Shown piece by piece: positions 1 to 5,248 of a DNA stretch of 5,248 nucleotides. Made by a program: the position numbers and the translations under genes. The stretch comes from an uncultured Clostridia bacterium (GTDB lineage: Bacteria; Bacillota; Clostridia; Oscillospirales; Acutalibacteraceae), in contig CAMYWU010000117.1 of assembly GCA_947302895.1 (NCBI GenBank), positions 1-5,248 on the forward strand. Reading direction: 5' to 3'. Below the pieces are notes generated by a model. It did not search any database. It saw nothing but the letters and a program-made list of their open reading frames with translations, and was not told where the DNA came from. Position 1 is the first letter of the stretch. Every line of letters begins with the position of its first letter.

Positions 1-70
1 CAACACTTCTTTTATTTTTACTTACTTGGTCTCACATCATTGACAAATGTACAAATTATTAACCTTATTG

Positions 71-125
71 CCTCCCTTGCAAAGGGAGGTGGCACGGAGT
101 GTCGGAGAGATGGTCGTTGTTGCTG
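71..125 (+). repeat. Dispersed hairpin repeat, left copy (plus orientation)
   Basis: The copy begins with a perfect hairpin: stem CCTCCCTT at 71-78, loop GCA, stem AAGGGAGG at 82-89. A GTGGCACGGAGTG-type segment follows, containing a small CAC/GTG stem (93-95 and 99-101), and then GGAGAGATGGTCGTTG. A second copy lies in inverted orientation at about 215-290. From memory, sequences of this design (CCTCCC hairpin, small GC-rich hairpin, GGAGGGAT) are common between genes in gut clostridia; that is recollection, not a search. The right boundary is approximate. Bases 1-70 to its left hold no gene or signal I can support. Confidence 0.7.
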
Positions 126-158
126 AGAATACATCATATTAACAAAGTAAAATAACAA

Positions 159-187
159 TTTACTTTAATGCAGAATTGTGTTATAAT
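159..187 (+). promoter_or_regulatory. Sigma-A-type promoter with extended -10, for femAB-alr
   Basis: The -10 box is a perfect TATAAT (182-187) preceded by TG at 179-180, giving the extended form TGTTATAAT. The -35 box TTTACT (159-164, 4 of 6 matches to TTGACA) is separated by the ideal 17 bp. Transcription would begin near 194, leaving a leader of about 115 nt that carries the right copy of the hairpin repeat before the femAB ribosome binding site. It is the only strong plus-strand promoter seen ahead of the two cell-wall genes. Confidence 0.7.
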
Positions 188-214
188 ATTTTCCGAAATA
201 ATCATAAAACTGTT

Positions 215-290
215 GCCGCAGAGCGTTCTTGTGATACACGAACATCCCTCCACCGCAAGCGGTCCCCCTCCCTTTGGCAAGGGAGGCTAA
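215..290 (-). repeat. Dispersed hairpin repeat, right copy (inverted)
   Basis: On the minus strand this reads like the copy at 71-125: a CCTCCCTT/AAGGGAGG stem (plus-strand arms 267-274 and 279-286, loop TGGC), then a second small stem ACCGC/GCGGT (252-256 and 259-263), then GGAGGGATGTTCGTG. The second stem differs in sequence from that of the left copy yet still folds, which suggests the structure is conserved rather than the bases. It lies inside the predicted leader of femAB, ending about 6 nt before the AAGGAG ribosome binding site (296-301), so the hairpin at 267-286 could affect translation or early transcription. Confidence 0.65.
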
Positions 291-309
291 TAGGTAAGGA
301 GATTAGATT

Positions 310-1347
310 ATGATAGAAAGAGTTAATCAAAACAATCTTGAAGAATACGAAAGCTTTATAAAGGCGCATCCAAAGGGATTGTTTCAGCATTCAAGCAAAT
401 GGGCAAAGGTTAAATCCGCCTGGAAATGGGAAGCAGTTATGCTCAAGGATGAAAACGGCAGCATCAAGGGCGCAGCAGCGGTTTTGATTCGTTCAATCCC
501 TGTTATCAAGGCATCGCTTATGTATGCCTGCCGTGGCTTTGTTGCCGATGAGGATGATTTTGAAACCTTTGATGAGCTTTTTAATGCACTGCTTGAGCTT
601 GGCAAGGAATACAGGGCATATTGCATTAAAATCGACCCTGAAATCGTTATTGAAAATCAGGCATACAAAAATCATCTTATTGAAAAGGGCTTTGTTGAGC
701 TCAACCCGGGCTGTATGGATTTTGAAAATGTTCAGCCGAGATTTGTTTATTGCTTTGACTACAACAATATGACCGAGGACGAGCTTATGCTCACCTTTAA
801 GAGCGACTACAGAAACCGCATCCGCAAGGCTCCCAAGAAGGGCGTTGAGGTTAAAATCTGCGGCAAGGAAGCGCTTGACGACTTTGTTGCAATCATGGCT
901 GTAACTGGCGTAAGAGACGTATTTTCAACAAGACCGAAATGGTATTTTGAATAGATTCTTGACTGTATGTCAGACGATGCAAGACTCTATATGGCATATT
1001 ATGAGGGCAAGGCTATTGCAGGTACGCTTGCAATCAAATGGGGAAAGAACGTTATGAAGTATCAGTACGGCGCTTCCTCAAATGCCCACAGAAATGTTTA
1101 TCCCAACTATGCGCTTCAATGGGCAATGATTAAATGGGGTATGGATGAAGGCTGCAAGGTTTATGATTTCGGCGGCATTAGCGGCGACTGCCAGAACCCG
1201 GATAATCCGCACTACGGACTCTGGAGATTTAAGCATGGCTTCGGCGGCTATATGAAGGAATTCGTCGGTGAGTTTGATTATGTTATCAACAAGCCGGTTT
1301 ATAATCTCTATAACTTTGGAACAAAAGTATTAAAAAAGATCAGATAA
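310..1347 (+). pseudogene. FemAB-family peptidoglycan aminoacyltransferase, interrupted by in-frame TAG
   Basis: FemAB/FemX proteins transfer amino acids from aminoacyl-tRNA to the peptide stem or cross-bridge of peptidoglycan precursors on the cytoplasmic side; they are built of two GNAT-like folds. The reading frame has 345 codons, the usual family length. The N-terminal half carries a HPKGLFQHSSKWAKVK segment near residues 20-35 and SDYRNRIRKAPKKGV near 169-183. The C-terminal half carries YQYGASS (251-257), YDFGGISG (285-292) and the family hallmark YGLWRFKHGFGG (302-313). Codon 215 is TAG (952-954), splitting it into a 214-residue piece and a 126-residue piece starting at ATG 967. Both are in the same frame, with no indel and no other damage. 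The start ATG 310 has AAGGAG at 296-301. No ribosome binding site precedes ATG 967, so the second piece is not a normal independent gene. The gene is 77 bp upstream of alr and probably co-transcribed with it. Possible explanations are a recent nonsense mutation, a sequence error, or amber readthrough. Family assignment is firm; functional status is open. Confidence 0.88.
952..954 (+). other. In-frame amber codon within femAB
   Basis: The codon follows RPKWYFE and precedes ILDCMSDDARLY. Homologous proteins, as I recall them, usually have a charged or polar residue (K, R, Q) here, so CAG or AAG to TAG by one substitution would explain it. The first downstream ATG in frame is only 12 nt beyond the stop (967), close enough for terminating ribosomes to restart, though nothing resembling a ribosome binding site is present. 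Confidence 0.9.
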
Positions 1348-1380
1348 TTACGAATTACGAGTTACGAATTACGAATTGAG
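1345..1380 (+). repeat. ATTACGAATT-type repeat fused to the femAB stop codon
   Basis: The segment is a degenerate tandem of the motif TTACGAA/TTACGAG (four TTACGA units in about 30 bases), starting at the TAA stop of femAB. An inverted copy lies at 4968-5002, matching at about 32 of 36 aligned positions including one gap. That copy also starts exactly at a TAA stop, that of groES. Immediately after it, GCGGG-ACA-CCCGC (1382-1394) forms a perfect 5-bp hairpin that may belong to the same inserted unit. Together they fill most of the 77-bp gap between femAB and alr. Confidence 0.75.
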
Positions 1381-1424
1381 GGCGGGACACCCGCACCCGA
1401 TTATAAAGCGTAAAAAGGAAACTT

Positions 1425-2498
1425 ATGAGCAGATATGTTATTGACAAAAAAGGGCTCGGTGAGAATATCGAGCTGATAAAGGAAATGGCAAATGGCGAGG
1501 TTATCGGCGTTGTTAAGGGCAACGGATACGGCTTTGGCATTAAGGAATTTACCCTTGCTTTAAAAGAGCACGGAATTAAAGCCTTCGCCGTAACCGAGGT
1601 TAGCGATATCCCTGTTTTAAAGGAAATCCTTGATAACGAGGATATTCTTGTTATGCGCTCAACCTGCGTTGAAAGCGAAGCAAAAATTATTGCTGAAAAC
1701 GATTGCATTGCAACCATCGGTTCGCTTGCCGCTGCCGAAATGATGAACAAAATCGGCGCTGAGCTTGAAAAGAAGGTTAAATGCCACCTGAAAATTGATA
1801 CAGGAATGGGCAGATACGGCTTTTTGCCGAGCGAGATAAACGATGCAATCAAATGCTATTCTCTGCCCAATCTTGAATTTATCGGCGCCTACACTCATTT
1901 TTCATCCGCTTTCAGAAACAGTGAGCTTACCGGGGCTCAGCTTGTGCTATTCAAGGATACTATGCAGCAGATTAAAAGCGAGGTTGGCGAGGTTGGAACT
2001 ATTCACGCTGCAAACTCCCCCGCTCTTCTCAACGTTGAAGGCGTTTGCCTTGATGCTGTTCGCATAGGTTCTGCATTTACAGGAAGAGTTATAACGAAGA
2101 GCAAGGCAAAGCTTAACCGTCTTGGAGTTCTTGAAGCAGAGGTTGTTGATGTTAAAACCGTTCCTGCAGGTTATTCAATCGGCTACAACGGAACATACAC
2201 AACAAAGCGTGAAACAAAAATAGCCATAGTTCCCATCGGACACTATGACGGCTTTGGAATAGGCAAAGAAAAAGAGCTCTACGATTTCAGATACGTTTTA
2301 AGCGTTTTCAAGGCTTTTCTTAAGAAAAAGCAGATGTATGTAAGAATAAACGGAGAATTTCATTATGTTATCGGCGGTATAGGTCTTTCCCACACCGCAG
2401 TTGACATAACGGGAACAGATATAAAGCCAGGAGACCTTGCAACAGTTGATATCAGTCCGCTGATGGTCAATCCGAGAATAGAGAGAGTTTATAAATAA
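1425..2498 (+). CDS. alr: Alanine racemase-like PLP enzyme (divergent, shortened C-terminus)
   Basis: Fold-type III PLP enzyme expected to interconvert L- and D-alanine in the cytoplasm for peptidoglycan. The N-terminal TIM barrel shows the PLP lysine K31 in VVKGNGYGFG, the HLKIDTGMGR motif (K123 and R130, matching K129 and R136 of the Geobacillus enzyme), the THFSSA histidine H158, HAANS (194-198) and the phosphate-side VRIG arginine R213. The C-terminal domain retains the catalytic tyrosine Y254 in SIGYNGTY. It departs from canonical Alr at three places: the usual PIGYADG is PIGHYDG (H273), the CMDQ motif is GLSH (320-323), and the stretch between GDLATVDIS and NPRIERVY lacks about 20 residues that normally carry the entrance tyrosine (Y354). 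At 357 residues it is shorter than the usual 370-390. ATG 1425 has AAGGA at 1415-1419. It lies downstream of femAB and is closed by a terminator at 2558. Alr family membership is certain; alanine as sole substrate is not, and it could be a serine- or broader-specificity racemase. Confidence 0.85.
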   Translation: MSRYVIDKKGLGENIELIKEMANGEVIGVVKGNGYGFGIKEFTLALKEHGIKAFAVTEVSDIPVLKEILDNEDILVMRSTCVESEAKIIAENDCIATIGSLAAAEMMNKIGAELEKKVKCHLKIDTGMGRYGFLPSEINDAIKCYSLPNLEFIGAYTHFSSAFRNSELTGAQLVLFKDTMQQIKSEVGEVGTIHAANSPALLNVEGVCLDAVRIGSAFTGRVITKSKAKLNRLGVLEAEVVDVKTVPAGYSIGYNGTYTTKRETKIAIVPIGHYDGFGIGKEKELYDFRYVLSVFKAFLKKKQMYVRINGEFHYVIGGIGLSHTAVDITGTDIKPGDLATVDISPLMVNPRIERVYK

Positions 2499-2550
2499 GT
2501 TGCGAGTTTCGCGCCACGCGTTGCGCGTTTTTGGATACTCGCTTCGCTCA
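2499..2550 (+). repeat. 52-bp GTTGCG-type repeat, copy 1, abutting the alr stop
   Basis: It begins at the base after the TAA of alr. It aligns without gaps to 4884-4935 at 42 of 52 positions, in the same plus-strand orientation. Internal complementarity includes GCGAG (2502-2506) with CTCGC (2538-2542) and two CGCG blocks, so it can fold into a GC-rich hairpin. It is far richer in G+C than the surrounding non-coding DNA. Confidence 0.75.
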
Positions 2551-2557
2551 AACAAAT

Positions 2558-2590
2558 AAAAAGGAAATGCAGATTGCATTTCCTTTTTTT
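2558..2590 (+). terminator. Strong hairpin terminator between convergent genes
   Basis: A perfect 14-bp stem (2558-2571 with 2575-2588, loop GAT) has core GGAAATGCA/TGCATTTCC and ends in seven Ts on the plus strand. It ends the femAB-alr transcript. The run of As on the left arm becomes a U-tract on the other strand, so it can also stop transcription arriving from the four-helix-bundle gene. Bases 2591-2617 hold nothing further. Confidence 0.9.
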
Positions 2591-2617
2591 GTTACATTAA
2601 CTATTACTTATACTCTA

Positions 2618-2977
2618 TTAAAATGAATTATTCTTTTTTACTGTTGTAATGCTTGATATCAGCATTCTTCTAATTGCGCCGCATTCGTTTTTAAGCGGTT
2701 TATATGTTTGCTCATTAATATATCCTGTTTCAAAAAGCAAATCAATCCAGTATTCTGATTCGTAGCATTCTTTCAGAGCAATTTCAAATTTTGAAATCAG
2801 ATCCTTTGTTCCCTGCGCATACTGCGCCTCATAAATATTAGCTCCAATTGATGTTCCGCTTCTGAGCAGTTGATTTGTTAAAACAGATTCTTTCTTGTCT
2901 TTCTTAATATCTCCGCATAAAACAACTATTCGTTTTGCATAATCTTTTGATTTATCTCTGAGAATGCTATCAGACAT
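2618..2977 (-). CDS. Four-helix-bundle protein (S23/IVP, 23S rRNA intervening-sequence family)
   Basis: This is a small helical protein of 119 residues. It shows the hallmarks of the S23/four-helix-bundle family (TIGR02436 type): QLLRSGTSIGANIYEA at 36-51 and ALKECYESEYWIDLL at 67-81, with amphipathic helices before and after. Relatives are encoded inside 23S rRNA intervening sequences or stand alone; Avd accessory proteins of diversity-generating retroelements share the fold. The biochemical role of stand-alone members is not established, though basic family members are thought to bind nucleic acid. The start is ATG at 2977, because GAGGTG (2989-2984) lies 6 nt upstream of it; the in-frame GTG at 2986 is part of that ribosome binding site. 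The gene is on its own after the groEL terminator, with a hairpin array upstream. No 23S rRNA sequence or reverse transcriptase is in view. Confidence 0.88.
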   Translation of the reverse strand: MSDSILRDKSKDYAKRIVVLCGDIKKDKKESVLTNQLLRSGTSIGANIYEAQYAQGTKDLISKFEIALKECYESEYWIDLLFETGYINEQTYKPLKNECGAIRRMLISSITTVKKNNSF

Positions 2978-2995
2978 TGTTATCACCTCAAGAAT

Positions 2996-3024
2996 ATGAT
3001 AGCATTATAAATATAATAATTCAA
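2996..3024 (-). promoter_or_regulatory. Possible promoter of the four-helix-bundle gene
   Basis: On the minus strand TTGAAT (3024-3019) and TATCAT (3001-2996) are separated by 17 bp. The start point would fall near 2989, giving a leader of only about a dozen bases that begins at the ribosome binding site. A perfect TATAAT also occurs (3009-3004) but without a fitting -35 box. The -35 box overlaps the first 9-mer of the hairpin array by one base. The region is AT-rich, so chance matches are likely. Confidence 0.35.
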
Positions 3025-3192
3025 GTGATATTGCTTCGCAGTGATATTATTCACTGCGTGAATAGTTATATTTTTCAACTGCGTTGAAAAGTTATATTAT
3101 ATTCGCCTACAAAAACTTGACGAAGTCAAATATAACTGCGCAAGCAATATAACTGACGAAGTCAATATAACTCGCCGAAGGCGAATATAACT
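3024..3192. repeat. Mirrored array of mini-hairpins separated by a 9-mer
   Basis: The left half has four copies of AGTKATATT (K = T or G) at 3024, 3040, 3064 and 3090. The right half has four exact copies of the reverse complement AATATAACT at 3129, 3146, 3164 and 3184. Between them sit short palindromes whose stems differ: ATTCAC-TGC-GTGAAT (3049-3063), TTTCAAC-TGC-GTTGAAA (3073-3089), TTGAC-GAA-GTCAA (3117-3129), TGC-GCAA-GCA (3137-3146), TGAC-GAA-GTCA (3154-3164) and TCGCC-GAA-GGCGA (3172-3184). The two halves can also pair over distance: ATTGCTTCGCAGT (3030-3042) against ACTGCGCAAGCAAT, and TATTCGCC (3100-3107) against GGCGAATA. The array fills the gap between the groEL terminator and the four-helix-bundle gene. 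Its function is unknown. Confidence 0.85.
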
Positions 3193-4880
<1,688 letters not shown>

Positions 4881-4883
4881 TTA

Positions 4884-4935
4884 GTTGTGCGTTTTGCGCC
4901 TCGCGTTGCACGTTCTTGGTCTCTCGCTGCGCTCA
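4884..4935 (+). repeat. 52-bp GTTGCG-type repeat, copy 2, in the groES-groEL spacer
   Basis: It matches 2499-2550 at 42 of 52 positions without gaps. In the direction of groESL transcription it is the inverted form and ends only 7 bases before the AGGAGG of groEL. The arms GTGC (4887-4890) and GCAC (4908-4911) can fold, as can the terminal CTCGCTGCGCTC segment, so a GC-rich stem would form in the mRNA just ahead of the groEL ribosome binding site. Confidence 0.75.
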
Positions 4936-4967
4936 GTCAATAATTATTAATTGCCGACCGCAGGTTA

Positions 4968-5002
4968 GTAAATTCGTAATTCGAACTCGTAATTTGTAAT
5001 TA
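4968..5002 (-). repeat. ATTACGAATT-type repeat fused to the groES stop codon
   Basis: Read on the minus strand, this is the same repeat as 1345-1380, starting with TAATTAC where TAA is the groES stop. The two copies differ by three substitutions and one single-base gap over about 36 columns. Bases 4936-4967, between this and the GTTGCG repeat, are AT-rich with a short GC patch and show no recognised signal. Confidence 0.75.
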
Positions 5003-5248
5003 TTCAACTACTGCAAGAATATCTTTAACTTCAGAGATTGTGTATTCCTCGCCGTCAAGCTTAACCTGAGTTCCCGAATACTTGCTGATAATAACCTTAT
5101 CGCCAACCTTAACGGTCATCGGGTTTTCATCGGTTCCGGGACCTACAGCAATAACCTCGGAAATCTCGGGCTTCTCCTGTGCTGAAGCTGCAAGAATAAG
5201 TCCGCTTTCGGTTGTTTCCTGAGCATCAATAGCTTTGAGCAAAACTCT
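5000..5248 (-). CDS. groS: Co-chaperonin GroES (Hsp10), 5' end beyond window
   Basis: Heptameric lid of the GroEL folding chamber. The visible 82 residues start RVLLKAIDAQETTESGLIL and include the mobile loop that docks on GroEL (about visible residues 12-27, with the hydrophobic GLIL), the VGPG turn (35-38), VKVGDKVIISKYSGT (46-60) and the ISEVKDILAVVE end. GroES proteins normally start about 8-12 residues before the RVL motif, so the true start lies outside the window. The TTG at 5242 lies inside the conserved RVLLK segment and is not a start. groEL follows on the same strand, forming the standard groESL operon. Confidence 0.95.
   Translation of the reverse strand, partial: RVLLKAIDAQETTESGLILAASAQEKPEISEVIAVGPGTDENPMTVKVGDKVIISKYSGTQVKLDGEEYTISEVKDILAVVE

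Noticed and set aside
40..69. Second plus-strand promoter (perfect TTGACA at 40-45)
   Set aside because: No acceptable -10 box lies 16-18 bp downstream; the best candidate, CTTATT, is weak.
202..390. Minus-strand 62-codon frame in the leader
   Set aside because: It runs through a dispersed repeat and the femAB start, with no ribosome binding site or recognisable protein.
952..954. Frameshift or selenocysteine site in femAB
   Set aside because: The frame is identical on both sides, so no indel is needed, and the codon is TAG rather than TGA.
967..1347. Independent small gene starting at ATG 967
   Set aside because: There is no ribosome binding site, the sequence is the C-terminal half of FemAB in the same frame, and homology continues through the stop.
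1355..1852. Minus-strand open frame opposite alr
   Set aside because: It is a Ser/Ile/Phe-rich antisense shadow of a clearly conserved gene and runs through the repeat at its end.
2978..2986. GTG start at 2986 for the four-helix-bundle gene
   Set aside because: The GTG is part of the GAGGTG ribosome binding site that serves the ATG at 2977.
3024..3192. CRISPR array
   Set aside because: The repeats are 9 bases, change orientation at the centre, and are separated by palindromes of 7-17 bases rather than unique spacers of about 30; no cas gene is present.
2618..3192. Diversity-generating retroelement
   Set aside because: The four-helix-bundle protein resembles Avd only by fold; there is no reverse transcriptase, template repeat or variable repeat in the window.
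5000..5242. Complete GroES starting at TTG 5242
   Set aside because: The TTG is the first leucine of the conserved RVLLK segment and the frame stays open to the edge; the gene is truncated by the window.

Overview
The window looks like chromosomal DNA from a low-to-moderate GC Gram-positive bacterium, most likely a gut-type clostridium (Ruminococcus/Oscillospiraceae-like). This rests on AGGAGG-type ribosome binding sites, exclusive TAA terminal stops, the clostridial flavour of the GroEL, FemAB and four-helix-bundle proteins, and short dispersed repeats of a kind I associate with these genomes. Genus cannot be fixed without a search.

Layout. Positions 1-309 are a gene-free leader with two inverted copies of a hairpin repeat bracketing a good extended -10 promoter. 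This promoter faces a two-gene plus-strand unit. The first gene is a FemAB-family peptidoglycan aminoacyltransferase (310-1347), interrupted at codon 215 by a single in-frame TAG. The second is a divergent alanine racemase-like protein (1425-2498). Both products point to cell-wall peptide synthesis. A strong hairpin terminator (2558-2590) ends this unit and also faces the convergent minus-strand genes.

On the minus strand, reading right to left, are groES (cut by the right edge), groEL (3222-4862) and a small S23/IVP-type four-helix-bundle protein (2618-2977). groEL ends in a perfect 16-bp terminator stem that contains its own stop codon. Between this terminator and the four-helix-bundle gene lies the most striking non-coding structure of the window, a mirrored array of mini-hairpins (3024-3192). 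Four copies of a 9-mer lie on the left and four copies of its reverse complement on the right, with small palindromes between them.

Four different repeat families sit in the gaps between genes. Two families have a second copy on the other side of the window, and both of those second copies lie inside the groES-groEL spacer. Three of these insertions begin directly at a TAA stop codon. The points most worth a second look are the TAG in femAB, the mirrored hairpin array beside the four-helix-bundle gene, the racemase's altered and shortened C-terminal active-site region, and the stop-codon-anchored repeats. No complete new defence or mobile system is visible.
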